NCBI GenBank assembly: GCA_963842305.1
Contig: CAWJFW010000002.1
Span: forward strand, 1,194,434-1,258,433
From: JAIBJN01 sp963842305
GTDB lineage: Bacteria; Actinomycetota; Thermoleophilia; Gaiellales; Gaiellaceae
Reading direction: 5' to 3'
Length of the DNA stretch: 64,000 bases
Positions within the stretch are counted from its first letter, which is position 1; every line of letters begins with the position of its first letter. The position numbers and the translations under genes were made by a program. Under the pieces are notes generated by a model. That model saw only the letters and a program-made list of their open reading frames with translations, did not search any database and had not been told where the DNA came from. Positions 52,066-61,466 of the stretch are shown here, piece after piece.

Positions 52066-53745
52066 CTAAGCCGCCTGCTTCACGTTCCGGACCCACTGGG
52101 TGCTGTAGAAGAGCCCGTGGAGCCCCTCGTAGACGAAGTCGTCCTTGATCGCCTGGACGGTGTCCTCCCACCAGATGTTGAGGTACGGGAGGTCTTCCTG
52201 GCTGATCTTCATCACCTCTTCGAGCGCTGCAGCCCGCTCCGCTGGGTCGGTCGACGCGGCCTGCTGCTCGAGGAGCTCGTCGACCCTCGGGTTCTTGTAG
52301 TTCGCGATGTTGAAGGCGTTCGGAACCGCGAACTGGCTGGGATAAGAAATCGCCAGGAAGTTTCCGGGGTCGGGATAGTCGGGCCCGTAACCAAGTGCCT
52401 GCAGCCCGAGGTTCTTGTGCTCGTAGAGATCGTTCAGCCACTTCTGCGAGGTCACTTCCTTCACCTCGAGCGTGATCCCGATCTCGCTGAGATTCTGTGC
52501 GAGGGTCTCGGTCGCTCGTCCAAGCTCGGGCTGCGAGTTCGGGTACTGCACGGACGCCTGGAAGCCGTCCGGGACCGAGGACTGTGCGAGCTCCTCGCGG
52601 GCCATATCGAGGTTGAACTCGTAGTCCGTCAGGCCGTCGTAGATCACGGCGATCTCGTCGTCCGACAGGCCGAGGCCCTTCCACTGGTCGGGCGGCGCCA
52701 TTGCGTTCGCCGGGGCTGCGTAGCCGCCGAGGAGGCTGTTCACGATCCCGTCACGGTCGAGTGCGTGCGCGAACGCCTTTCTGACGTGGATGTCGTTCCA
52801 CGGCTCGGTCTCCTGGTCGAACGAGTAGAACCAGACGCGAAGGCCGGGAGCCGAGTTGATCGTGACCCCATCGATCGAGGCCCAATCGTCGGCGGCGCTG
52901 AGCGGGACGTCGAAGGAGCCGTCGATCTCGCCCGCGCGCATGGCAAGCAAGCGTGTCTCCGGGTCCTCGAGGAACGGAAGCTCGAGGCTCGCGACGAGTG
53001 GCTTGTCGCCCCAGTACCCATCGAACCGCTCCATCGAGACGCCTTCGTCCGCACGGAAGGACGTCACCTGGTACGGCCCCGTCCCGAGGACGGTGACGTC
53101 GGCGCCGGGCGTTCCGAACGCGTTCCCCTGGGCCTCGATGAACTGCTGCGAGGAGATCTGGACGAAGGTCGGGACGTACTGCCAGAAGGGATCGGCCGCC
53201 TTGAGCTTCACGGTGACTTCGTTGGGCCCAGTGGCCTCGATCGACTTGACCGATCCGAAGTACGAGCCGATCTGCGAGCCCGTGTCGGGATCCATGTGAC
53301 GAGCCATCGAGAATGCGACGTCATCTGCCGTCAGCGGAGTTCCATCCCAGAAGGTCACGCCGTCTCGGATCGTGTACACGTATGTGACCGGGTCGGACGC
53401 CTCCCAGGACTCCGCAAGCTCTTCGACGAGCTGCAGATCGTTCGTGTACGTCACGAGAGTTTCGAGCGCGAGCGAGATCGCGGTCGACGAGGACGTATCG
53501 AACGACCTGGCGATGTCGAGGCCCCGGATCGCTGCCGGAATGGCCCACGTGAGCTGCTCGATTTCTGCGTCGCTAGTGGCGGCATCGGTCGTTCCGGTCC
53601 CGGTTGCCTCGTCGTCGTCACCTCCGCAGGCGAGCAGGATCCCGGGCAGCGACAGCCCGACTCCCACGGCCCCGGCACGTCTGAGCAACTGTAGGCGGGT
53701 GAGCTCCTGCTGAATTACACGGTCGAGGTTGGGATTAGGACTCAT
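52066..53745 (-). CDS. Oligopeptide ABC transporter substrate-binding lipoprotein (SBP family 5), 559 aa
   Basis: AAGGAGAAGGAG precedes ATG 53745. Signal with lipobox: LLRRAGAVGVGLSLPGILLACGG. Family-5 marks VTYVYTIRDGVTFWDGTPLT, TGPYQVTSFRADEGVSMERF, RLLAMRAGEIDGSFDVPLS, VRKAFAHALDRDGIVNSLLG. First gene of the minus-strand SBP, S9A, S9, S12 operon and divergent from the permease operon, so it is the main binding protein of that importer. Confidence 0.96.
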   Translation of the reverse strand: MSPNPNLDRVIQQELTRLQLLRRAGAVGVGLSLPGILLACGGDDDEATGTGTTDAATSDAEIEQLTWAIPAAIRGLDIARSFDTSSSTAISLALETLVTYTNDLQLVEELAESWEASDPVTYVYTIRDGVTFWDGTPLTADDVAFSMARHMDPDTGSQIGSYFGSVKSIEATGPNEVTVKLKAADPFWQYVPTFVQISSQQFIEAQGNAFGTPGADVTVLGTGPYQVTSFRADEGVSMERFDGYWGDKPLVASLELPFLEDPETRLLAMRAGEIDGSFDVPLSAADDWASIDGVTINSAPGLRVWFYSFDQETEPWNDIHVRKAFAHALDRDGIVNSLLGGYAAPANAMAPPDQWKGLGLSDDEIAVIYDGLTDYEFNLDMAREELAQSSVPDGFQASVQYPNSQPELGRATETLAQNLSEIGITLEVKEVTSQKWLNDLYEHKNLGLQALGYGPDYPDPGNFLAISYPSQFAVPNAFNIANYKNPRVDELLEQQAASTDPAERAAALEEVMKISQEDLPYLNIWWEDTVQAIKDDFVYEGLHGLFYSTQWVRNVKQAA

Positions 53746-53802
53746 TCTCCTTCTCCTTGTCCGGCCGGCAGCGGGCCCTGTTGGTCAGAGTTCTTGACAG
53801 AG

Positions 53803-53839
53803 CGTGGTCAGGCTAACAGCGGTTAGGCCCTCGATCAAG
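53803..53839 (-). promoter_or_regulatory. Candidate promoter and palindrome of the SBP/peptidase operon
   Basis: Read on the minus strand, TTGATC, a 17-bp spacer and TAGCCT make a reasonable promoter about 65 bp upstream of the SBP start. CTAAC-AGCG-GTTAG (53813-53826), a perfect 5-4-5 palindrome, overlaps its spacer and -10 end, where a repressor would act. Confidence 0.3.
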
Positions 53840-54013
53840 TCGGGAACAGGGGAAGACCGCCGTTGTTTGTAGGTCGCGGTTCCGGGGAGAGTTATGCTAG
53901 AGACTCGTCTGTTCGAGGCCAAGCTTTCTTACCATTCGATTGGGAGCTGATCGAAAAAGAGTGGCCCGGCTCCGGGTGATGCCGAAGCGACACGTGGGCT
54001 GGAGGAGCGGGGC

Positions 54014-54979
54014 ATGACGACCGGGGCCCTCCTCTTCTACATCGCCCGACGACTGGTGGCCACCGTCCTCCTCCTGCTGCTGATCTCCTTCGGGGTTTTC
54101 GCTCTTCTTTACGCCGCCCCGGGGAGCGTCGAACAGGTTCTCCTCGGAACTCGACCCTCGAATCCACAGACGCTCGAGGCGATTCGCGAGGAGTACAACC
54201 TCGACGAGCCCTTCCTGACCCAGTACGCGGATTGGCTTCGGGGGGCCGTCACCCTCGACTTCGGGCGTTCGATCCGAACGTCCGAGCCGGTCCTCCAGGG
54301 CATCCGGGACCGCATGGGGTTGACGCTCTTCCTCGGCATCTTCGGCTTTCTGATCGCGCTCGTGAGCGGAGTCCTGCTCGGCGTCCTCGCCGCAGTACGA
54401 AAACGTGGGTTCCTCGACAGGGGCGTGGTCGCCGTCAGCGTGATCGGCGTCAGCGCACCTGCGTTTGCGACCGGGATCTTCCTCCTCTACATCTTCGCGG
54501 TCGAGCTCGGATGGTTTCCCGCATTTGGTCAGGGCGAGGGCTTCACCGACCGCCTCTGGCACCTCACACTGCCGGCAGTCGCACTGGCGCTGACGGCGAT
54601 GGCGCTCATCCTCAAGCTGACCCGCACGGCGATGATCAATGCCCTCGATCAGGACTATGTCGCATTCGCCCGCGCGCGCGGATTACCAAGCCGGCACGTG
54701 ATCTTCACCTATGCGTTTCGGAATGCCCTCGTGCCCGTCGTCACGGCGGCTGGGCTCATCCTCGGCTACATGCTCACGGGAGCGGTGCTCGTAGAGGTCA
54801 CCTTCGCCCTTCCCGGCGTCGGCTCGCTCTTGGTCGACTCGGTCGGCTTTAAGGACGTCCCGATGGTGCAGGGTGTGACGATGGCCATCGCGTTCGTGAT
54901 CATCATGGTCAACCTCCTGACAGACATCCTCTATCTCTTTATCGACCCTCGAATCCGCTTTAGCCGAGTCGCAGCGTGA
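54014..54979 (+). CDS. Peptide ABC transporter permease (DppB/OppB type), 321 aa
   Basis: N-terminal helix YIARRLVATVLLLLLISFGV, periplasmic domain (LDEPFLTQYADWLRGAVTLD), then the BPD_transp_1 core with EAA loop DYVAFARARGLPSRHVIFTY and NALVPVVTAAGLILGYMLTG. Six membrane helices. First gene of the plus-strand operon; overlaps the next permease by 4 nt (GTGA). Confidence 0.96.
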   Translation: MTTGALLFYIARRLVATVLLLLLISFGVFALLYAAPGSVEQVLLGTRPSNPQTLEAIREEYNLDEPFLTQYADWLRGAVTLDFGRSIRTSEPVLQGIRDRMGLTLFLGIFGFLIALVSGVLLGVLAAVRKRGFLDRGVVAVSVIGVSAPAFATGIFLLYIFAVELGWFPAFGQGEGFTDRLWHLTLPAVALALTAMALILKLTRTAMINALDQDYVAFARARGLPSRHVIFTYAFRNALVPVVTAAGLILGYMLTGAVLVEVTFALPGVGSLLVDSVGFKDVPMVQGVTMAIAFVIIMVNLLTDILYLFIDPRIRFSRVAA

Positions 54980-55845
54980 CCGAGTCGGCGATCACCGAAA
55001 TCGGCTTCCCGGAAACGGAAAGGCGCGCACGTCGAGGATTTCCGATCACAATCGCGCTCTCGTTCGTGCTCATCGCCCTCGTAGCGATCTGCGCGATCTT
55101 CGGAACGCTGATCGCTCCGAAGGACCCTGATGCACAGAACCTGCTGGTCAGCGTCGCCCCGCCGAGCGGCGAGTACTGGCTCGGCACCGACGAGCTTGGC
55201 CGTGACGTCTTCTCGCGAACGATCGTCGGCGCGCGGACGGCGGTGATCGGTCCCGTTCTCATAGCCCTTGGGGCGATGTTCATCGGCAACGTTCTCGGGC
55301 TCCTCGCGGGCTACAAGGGCGGCTGGTTCGACTCTGGGATCCTGCGCTGGGCGGATCTCATGTACGCGCTCCCGGGGCTCCTCATCGCGATCGTGGTCGT
55401 CGGCGTCCTCGGGGGCGGATACTTCCTCGCCGTCGTCCTGCTCATCCTCCTGACGTCGCCATACGACACCCGGATCGTGCGCGGCGCGACGCTCGAGCAG
55501 CGACCCCTCGCGTACGTCGAGGCTGCGAGGACATTAGGCCTGTCGAGTCGGACGATCATGGCCCGGCATATCTGGCCCAACATTTTGCCTTTCGCCCTCG
55601 CGAACACATTCCTCAACTTCGCGTTTGCGCTCGTGACACTCGCTGCGCTGTCGTTCCTCGGGCTCGGCGTGGGCCCTGGTACTGCCGATTGGGGACGGAT
55701 GCTGTCGGAGAGCCGAACGCTCCTCTTCGACAACCCTGCCGCTGCGCTGGCGCCGGGAATCATGATCGTCCTGACCGCGGCCTGCATGAACCTCATCGGT
55801 GACTGGTTCTACGAGTGGCTGTCCGACCGAGGCAGGGCACGGTGA
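54976..55845 (+). CDS. Peptide ABC transporter permease (DppC/OppC type), 289 aa
   Basis: OppC-like N-terminus (FPITIALSFVLIALVAICAI), APKDPD-like loop followed by YWLGTDELGRDVFSRTIVGA (family signature), EAA loop YVEAARTLGLSSRTIMARHI and WPNILPFALANTFLNF. Pairs with the DppB-like protein to form the channel. GTGA overlap with the ATPase gene. Confidence 0.96.
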   Translation: MTESAITEIGFPETERRARRGFPITIALSFVLIALVAICAIFGTLIAPKDPDAQNLLVSVAPPSGEYWLGTDELGRDVFSRTIVGARTAVIGPVLIALGAMFIGNVLGLLAGYKGGWFDSGILRWADLMYALPGLLIAIVVVGVLGGGYFLAVVLLILLTSPYDTRIVRGATLEQRPLAYVEAARTLGLSSRTIMARHIWPNILPFALANTFLNFAFALVTLAALSFLGLGVGPGTADWGRMLSESRTLLFDNPAAALAPGIMIVLTAACMNLIGDWFYEWLSDRGRAR

Positions 55846-57731
55846 GGAGCGCGCTCCAAGTCGGGGAGCCGCCCGTTCGCGAGGAGGTTGCCTCGCTGCT
55901 CGAGGTGCGAGACCTGACCATCCAGAGCCGTATTGGCGGGCAGGTGCGAACGATCGTCTCGGGCCTAGACCTCAGGGTTTCCTCAGGCGAGACAATCGGC
56001 ATCGTGGGCGAGTCCGGCAGCGGGAAGTCCATGACCGCCCGCGCCATCATCCGGTTGCTCCCACCCGGCCTGGCGGCGACGGGAGAGGTTCTCTATGGCG
56101 GCAAGAACCTCCTGGACCTGTCCGAGCGCACCATGACCCGACTGCGCGGAACCGAGCTCGGACTTGTCTTCCAGGACCCGTACACGATGCTCAGCCCACT
56201 TCGGAAGTGCGGCCGGCACATCGACGAGATGCTCGGCGCCAAAGGGGTGCGACTCTCGCGGCGTGCGAGACGCGAGGAGGCCGTCCGGCGACTGGCGGAG
56301 GTCGGGATCACGGATCCGGGCGTCGCCGAACGCTATCCCTTCCAGCTTTCCGGCGGCATGCGCCAGCGCGTTGGAATTGCGGCGGCGCTCGCGCGAGATC
56401 CGAGACTCCTCATCGCCGACGAGCCCTCCACTGCCCTCGACGTGACGACCCAGAAAGAGATTCTCGCTCTCATCAAGGCACTCCAGGAATCGCGGGGAAT
56501 GGGCCTCATCCTCATCACCCACGACCTGCGCGTGGCGTTTTCGATGTGCGACCGCCTGTACGTGCTCTACGCCGGTTCGCTGCTCGAAATCGGCTCGGCG
56601 GCGAGGCTCGAAGCCGAGCCGCTCCACCCCTACACACTCGGCCTCCTCCTCTCCGAGCCGCCCGGGGATCGCCGGCTCTCGGAGCTCGTCGCCATCAGCG
56701 GATCGGTGCCCTCGTATGACGAGGTCTCCACGAGCTGTCCGTTTGCGCCCCGCTGCTCCTGGGCCATGCCAAAGTGCGCCGACGGCCGAGTCGAGCTGGC
56801 AACCGTGGAACGGGACCGGCTTTCGGCCTGCATCCGCATCCAGGAGATCCGAGCAGAGCTCCTCGAGACACGGGAGACGGCGCAACGCCGAGATCACGTC
56901 GAGGTCGCGCCGCGGGCAGCCGCACCGTTGGTGAATGTGGAGAATCTCGTCAAGACGTACGACGTAGGCGGTGAGCATCGAGCAGTCACTGCCCTCTCCG
57001 GCGTCTCCATCGAAGTAGGAACGGAGGAAAGCGTCGGGCTCGTCGGGGAGTCCGGCTCGGGGAAGACTACGCTCGCGAGGTGTCTCGTCGGCCTCGAGAC
57101 GCCAACAGCTGGCGAGATCCTGATCGGCGGCATCCGCGCGAGCGATTACGCGGCTATGCCGGACACCGATCGGGAGCGAGTCCGCGGAACCATCCAGATC
57201 ATCTTCCAGGACCCCTACTCGTCCCTGAATCCCGTGCGCACCGTGGGCTCGACGCTCAAGGAGGCGCTGGCGGTCAAGAACGGGAAAGACTCGAATTTGG
57301 ACCGGCGGATGCTCGAGCTTCTCGAGCGGGTTGGGCTCCCGGCGGGCTACGCGGGCCGCAAGCCGGTCGCACTCTCGGGCGGCGAACGGCAGCGAGTCGC
57401 GATCGCTCGCGCCCTCGCCGTCTCACCGAAGGTGATCGTCTGCGACGAGCCCGTATCGGCCCTGGACGTCTCCGTGCAGGCTCAGATACTGAATCTCTTC
57501 AAGTCGCTACGAAACGACTTCGGGATGAGCTACCTGTTCATCACACACGACTTGGCGGTGGTGCGCCAGGTCGTCGAGCGCATCTACGTCCTCTACCGCG
57601 GCGAGGTCGTGGAGGCCGGCCCGGTCGACGACGTCCTGAACAACCCGAAACACCCGTATACGAACCGCCTCCTCGATTCCGTGCCTCGGTCGGAGTCCGA
57701 TTGGCTGAAGACGGAGCCGAGCCCAAAATGA
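55842..57731 (+). CDS. Fused double ATPase of the peptide importer (DppD-DppF in one chain), 629 aa
   Basis: GTG 55842 overlaps the dppC-like stop. Two ABC domains: first Walker A GESGSGKS (56-63), Q-loop LVFQDPYTMLSPLRKCGRHI, signature LSGGMRQRV, Walker B LLIADEPSTALDV; an oligopeptide C-terminal cysteine motif (STSCPFAPRCSWAMPKCADG) links to the second: Walker A GESGSGKT, Q-loop IFQDPYSSLNPV, signature LSGGERQRV, Walker B VIVCDEPVSALDV. Powers import of peptides. The fusion resembles GsiA. Confidence 0.95.
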   Translation: MRSALQVGEPPVREEVASLLEVRDLTIQSRIGGQVRTIVSGLDLRVSSGETIGIVGESGSGKSMTARAIIRLLPPGLAATGEVLYGGKNLLDLSERTMTRLRGTELGLVFQDPYTMLSPLRKCGRHIDEMLGAKGVRLSRRARREEAVRRLAEVGITDPGVAERYPFQLSGGMRQRVGIAAALARDPRLLIADEPSTALDVTTQKEILALIKALQESRGMGLILITHDLRVAFSMCDRLYVLYAGSLLEIGSAARLEAEPLHPYTLGLLLSEPPGDRRLSELVAISGSVPSYDEVSTSCPFAPRCSWAMPKCADGRVELATVERDRLSACIRIQEIRAELLETRETAQRRDHVEVAPRAAAPLVNVENLVKTYDVGGEHRAVTALSGVSIEVGTEESVGLVGESGSGKTTLARCLVGLETPTAGEILIGGIRASDYAAMPDTDRERVRGTIQIIFQDPYSSLNPVRTVGSTLKEALAVKNGKDSNLDRRMLELLERVGLPAGYAGRKPVALSGGERQRVAIARALAVSPKVIVCDEPVSALDVSVQAQILNLFKSLRNDFGMSYLFITHDLAVVRQVVERIYVLYRGEVVEAGPVDDVLNNPKHPYTNRLLDSVPRSESDWLKTEPSPK

Positions 57732-58729
57732 CGATCCTGGTCGACGCCCACAATGACCTTCTCCTCGAACTGGTGCACCGCCGTGCCGAGGAGACGCCGT
57801 TCGCGCGCTACTGGCTTGCGAACCTCGAACGCGGGGGCGTTGGGTTGCAGGTTTGCCCCCTCTACGCCGGCCTCGAGCACCTCCCGGAGGGCGGGCTTCG
57901 CCGTGCCCTCGAACAGGTGGCGGCCTGCTACCGCGCCGTGGGCGAGAACTCGGAGCGGGTCCTGTTGGTCAAGACGCGCGACGACCTCGCCGCGCTCGAG
58001 GAAGGCGGCCAACTCGGCCTGATGCTCTCGATGGAGGGAGCCGAGCCATTCGGCTACGACCCCGAAACGGCGGACATCTTCTGGGAGCTCGGCGTTCGCA
58101 TGTTCGCGCTCACGTGGAACCGCCGCAACGCCTTCGCCGACGGTCTGGCGGAGCCACCAGGTGGCGGTCTCAGCCGCTTGGGAGCCGCGCTCGTCGACCG
58201 CCTCTCCGAACGTGGCGCGATTCTCGACCTCGCCCATGCTTCCGAGCGCACATTTTTCGACGTGCTCGACCGCACGGACCGTCCTTTGATGATCAGTCAT
58301 GCGTCCTGTCAGGCGGTGCTCGAGACGCCCAGGAATGTCTCGAACGACCAGTTGCGAGCAGTCGCCGAAAGAGGAGGCGTCGTCGGCCTGATGGCACACC
58401 CCCTCGTGGTCGACCCGGACGAGCCGACGATCGACCGTTTCATCGACCACGTCGACCATGCAATCGAAACGATCGGGATTGAGCACGTCGGGCTCGGCGC
58501 CGACTTCATCCGACAGGTCAGCCGGTCACTCGCAGTTCGCACGCCACCCGACGCGCTCCTGCCCCCCGGGATGGACATGGACGCGGCCATCGAGGACCTG
58601 GCTGGACCCGAGGACTACCCCAACCTGGTGGCTGCGCTTCGCGGACGCGGCTACGAAGGCGAGCGGCTCGACGCGCTCCTGGGCCGCAACTTCCTGCGCC
58701 TCTTCCACGAGGCGCTGCCAGGTTCGTGA
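57728..58729 (+). CDS. Membrane dipeptidase (family M19), canonical metal site, 333 aa
   Basis: ATG 57728 overlaps the ATPase stop (ATGA). All zinc ligands are present: His8-x-Asp10 (VDAHNDLL), Glu103 (LSMEGAEP), His in DLAHASERT, His in ISHASC and Asp in GLGADFI. M19 enzymes hydrolyse dipeptides and tolerate D-residues at the C-terminal position. Placed directly after the importer, it is the first intracellular step for imported dipeptides. Next gene (DadA-like) overlaps by 4 nt. Confidence 0.95.
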   Translation: MTILVDAHNDLLLELVHRRAEETPFARYWLANLERGGVGLQVCPLYAGLEHLPEGGLRRALEQVAACYRAVGENSERVLLVKTRDDLAALEEGGQLGLMLSMEGAEPFGYDPETADIFWELGVRMFALTWNRRNAFADGLAEPPGGGLSRLGAALVDRLSERGAILDLAHASERTFFDVLDRTDRPLMISHASCQAVLETPRNVSNDQLRAVAERGGVVGLMAHPLVVDPDEPTIDRFIDHVDHAIETIGIEHVGLGADFIRQVSRSLAVRTPPDALLPPGMDMDAAIEDLAGPEDYPNLVAALRGRGYEGERLDALLGRNFLRLFHEALPGS

Positions 58730-59970
58730 ACGTCCTGGTCGTCGGCGGAGGGGTTATCGGCCTCTGTTGCGCGTACGCGCTTCGGAAGGCGGGAGCCGAC
58801 GTGACGATCGTCGACCGCGGACAGGTCGGCCAAGCCACCTCCCTCGGAAACGCCGGCTGGGTGACTCCGAGCCTGTCCGCCCCTCTCCCGGCTCCCGGGG
58901 TGACGACTCAGGCGCTCCGATGGATGCTGAAGGCCGACAGCCCACTCCTCGTTAGACCACGGCTCCAGCCGGCGTTCCTCCACTGGTGCTGGCGCTTCTG
59001 GCGAAGCTGCTCGTGGGCCCGCTACCAAGCCGGCATCCGTGCGACGCTCGGACTGAACGCTCGGACGCTTGAGCTCTTCGACGAGCTCCGGTCCCAGGGG
59101 GTCGAGTTCGAGATGCACTCGACCGGCATCCTCTTCGTGTTCCGATCCGAGGAGACCGTGGAGCACTACCGAGAGATGTTCCGCGACCTTCGAGCATCGG
59201 GCTACGACGACCCGATCGACGCGCTCGGGTACGAGTCCGTTCACGAACTCGAGCCCGCGCTCGACGAGAGCGTCATCGGCGGTCTCCACGCTCGGACCGA
59301 CCGCTGTGTGCGACCCGAGACGCTTGTGGACGGGCTCGCGACTCATCTCCGAGAGAGCGGTGTCGAGATTCTCGAAGGGGTCGAGGTGCTCGACCTGCTC
59401 GCGGCCCCTGCCGGGGGAGGCTCCTGGCGAGTGGTCGCGAGCGACGGCGTACGAGACGCCGAGCGCGTGGTCCTGGCGGCGGGCATTTGGTCTCGGCTGC
59501 TGCTCTCGACGCTCGGCTTCCGCCTGCCGCTCGAAGCCGCCAAGGGATACAGCGTGACAGCCGAAGGAGCCGGATCTCGTCCGGCTTATCCGCTGTATCT
59601 CGCCGAGACCAAGGTGGGCTGCAGCCCGTTCCAAGGTGCCGTCCGGCTCGCCGGAACGCTCGAGCTCACGGGTCTCGATCTCTCGCTCAACCGTGGCCGA
59701 ATCGACGCGATCGTTCGCGCAGCGTCCTCGTACCTCTTGGACTGGAAGCCGGAGAACGTTCAGCTCGAGTGGGCGGGCCTCCGCCCGCTCGCTCCCGACG
59801 CCCTTCCCTACATCGGACCTGTCCCCGGCCAGGCAAACCTCTACGTCGCCACAGGGCACGGGATGCTGGGCGTGACGCTCGCTCCGTCGACGGGCGCCGC
59901 TCTCGCCCCCCTTGTGCTCGAAGATCGAACGCCGCCGGAGCTCGCCCCGTTCGCCCTCGATCGGAGGTAG
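58726..59970 (+). CDS. FAD-dependent D-amino-acid dehydrogenase-like oxidoreductase, 414 aa
   Basis: FAD motif NVLVVGGGVIGLCCAYALRK and ADVTIVDRG, then GQATSLGNAGWVTPSLSAPL (DadA-type loop), FRLPLEAAKGYSVTAEGAGS and the C-terminal GLRPLAPDALPYIGPVPGQA, YVATGHGMLGVTLAPSTGAA. This is the DAO/DadA branch, which deaminates D-amino acids to keto acids. Coupled with the M19 dipeptidase, it would consume D-residues released by it. Confidence 0.88.
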   Translation: MNVLVVGGGVIGLCCAYALRKAGADVTIVDRGQVGQATSLGNAGWVTPSLSAPLPAPGVTTQALRWMLKADSPLLVRPRLQPAFLHWCWRFWRSCSWARYQAGIRATLGLNARTLELFDELRSQGVEFEMHSTGILFVFRSEETVEHYREMFRDLRASGYDDPIDALGYESVHELEPALDESVIGGLHARTDRCVRPETLVDGLATHLRESGVEILEGVEVLDLLAAPAGGGSWRVVASDGVRDAERVVLAAGIWSRLLLSTLGFRLPLEAAKGYSVTAEGAGSRPAYPLYLAETKVGCSPFQGAVRLAGTLELTGLDLSLNRGRIDAIVRAASSYLLDWKPENVQLEWAGLRPLAPDALPYIGPVPGQANLYVATGHGMLGVTLAPSTGAALAPLVLEDRTPPELAPFALDRR

Positions 59971-59975
59971 CCGAC

Positions 59976-61295
59976 ATGACGCCACAAGGCACAGACGCGA
60001 CTCGCGAGGAACGGGATGCTCTGGGCGTCGTCTCCGTTCCTGCTGGCGCCCTCTTCGGGGCGCAGACAGTGCGGACGCTCGCGAACTCCGGTACCAGCGG
60101 GCCCAAGCTAGGCGATCGAAGAGATCTGGTTCGCGCCCTCGCGCAAACGAAGGTGGCGGCGGCGCAGACGAACGCCAAGCTCGGAGACCTGGATCCCAAG
60201 GTTGCAGATGCGATCGTCGCGGCCGGGCGCGAGATCGCAGCAGGCACGTGGGCGGAGCACTTCCCGATCGCTCTCGTCCACGGCGGGGGAGGCACGCCGG
60301 CCAACATGAACATCAACGAGGTGATTGCCAACCGCGCAGGCGAGATCCTCGGCGGCGTCCGTGGGGCGTATGACCGAGTCCATCCCATCGACCATGTCAA
60401 CCGCAGCCAGTCGTCCAACGATGTCTATCCGACCGCGGTGCATTGCGCGGTACTCGGACGCGGCGCCGAGACGGTCGAGGCGCTCGAGGGCGTCGCCGCA
60501 GCGCTGGCCGAGAAAGCCGACGAGACGAGAGGTATAGAGCGCCTCGGCCGCACCTGCCTTCAGGACGCCCTCCCTCTCGATGCAAGCGACGGACACGCGG
60601 CTCAGGTGACCGCCGTCGGCCGTACAGCTGACAATCTTGCGTCCGCACTCTTGCCGCTTCGGGAGGTTCCGCTCGGCGCGACGGCAGTCGGGACCGGTGC
60701 CGGTGCACCCGACGGCTATCGGGAGCTCGCCGTCAGATTCCTCACCGAGGAGACCGGGCTGGCGCTGCGCCCGAGCACCGATCCGTTCGATGCGTTGGCG
60801 CATATCGACCCCTTGGCGGCGGTCGCGTCGGCGCTCGTTCGCGCTGCGCTCGTCCTCGGCAAGATCGCCTCGGACGCCCGCTTCCTGTCTTCGGGGCCCG
60901 TCGGTGGCATCGGCGAGCTGCGGTTGCCGGCCGTTCAGCTGGGATCGTCCTTGATGCCGGGCAAGGTCAATCCAGTGATACCGGAGCTCGTCCTCCAGGT
61001 TAGCTACGACGTACGCGGGAGCGCGGCGACGATCGAGCACGCGTGCGCCGGCGGTGAGCTGGAGCTGAATGTCATGACCCCGGTCGTCGCCCGCCGCCTG
61101 CTCGAAAGCCTCGAGTCGCTGGCCGAGGCCGCCCAGGTGTTCTGTGATCGCTGCCTCGTCGGCATGGAGTGGGACGAGGCGGCGCTTCGCCGACACTTGG
61201 AGGGCTCGCGCGCGCCCCTCGTCGATCAGGCGCGCGAGCACGGCTACGACAGCGCAGCGCGCTCCTCGACGCACGGTGAAACATACGAGGCCTGA
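59976..61295 (+). CDS. Aspartate ammonia-lyase-like enzyme (aspartase/fumarase superfamily), 439 aa
   Basis: GGAGG before ATG 59976 overlaps the DadA stop. Superfamily marks: LFGAQTVRTLANSGTSGPKL, GGGGTPANMNINEVIANRAG, VNRSQSSNDVYPTAVHCAVL, and the signature loop GSSLMPGKVNPVIPELVLQV. Shorter by about 20-30 residues than typical AspA. Reversible loss of ammonia from aspartate or a related 3-carboxy amino acid is likely; the order with DadA suggests amino-acid breakdown to fumarate-type acids. Confidence 0.9.
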   Translation: MTPQGTDATREERDALGVVSVPAGALFGAQTVRTLANSGTSGPKLGDRRDLVRALAQTKVAAAQTNAKLGDLDPKVADAIVAAGREIAAGTWAEHFPIALVHGGGGTPANMNINEVIANRAGEILGGVRGAYDRVHPIDHVNRSQSSNDVYPTAVHCAVLGRGAETVEALEGVAAALAEKADETRGIERLGRTCLQDALPLDASDGHAAQVTAVGRTADNLASALLPLREVPLGATAVGTGAGAPDGYRELAVRFLTEETGLALRPSTDPFDALAHIDPLAAVASALVRAALVLGKIASDARFLSSGPVGGIGELRLPAVQLGSSLMPGKVNPVIPELVLQVSYDVRGSAATIEHACAGGELELNVMTPVVARRLLESLESLAEAAQVFCDRCLVGMEWDEAALRRHLEGSRAPLVDQAREHGYDSAARSSTHGETYEA

Positions 61296-61466
61296 TCGAG
61301 AGGCGCGGCGTCACCGCTACTTGAACCGCTCGCGCGCCCGTTGATACGCTCGCCCCTCTTGGTGAGCTATGCAGACCATAATCGGTAGCAAGAGTCCACC
61401 AATCGCAGCCGGCCCGCTCTCGCCCATGCAGGGTGGCCGGCGACGCCGCCACGGCCGACCACGGTG

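Noticed and set aside
50553..53694. Two long plus-strand frames opposite prolyl oligopeptidase and SBP
   Set aside because: Antisense shadows; the minus-strand proteins carry complete active-site and lipobox motifs.
54014..55845. Nickel rather than peptide importer
   Set aside because: The permeases alone cannot exclude it, but both SBPs are family 5 without a histidine-rich nickel site and every neighbour is a peptidase or amino-acid enzyme.
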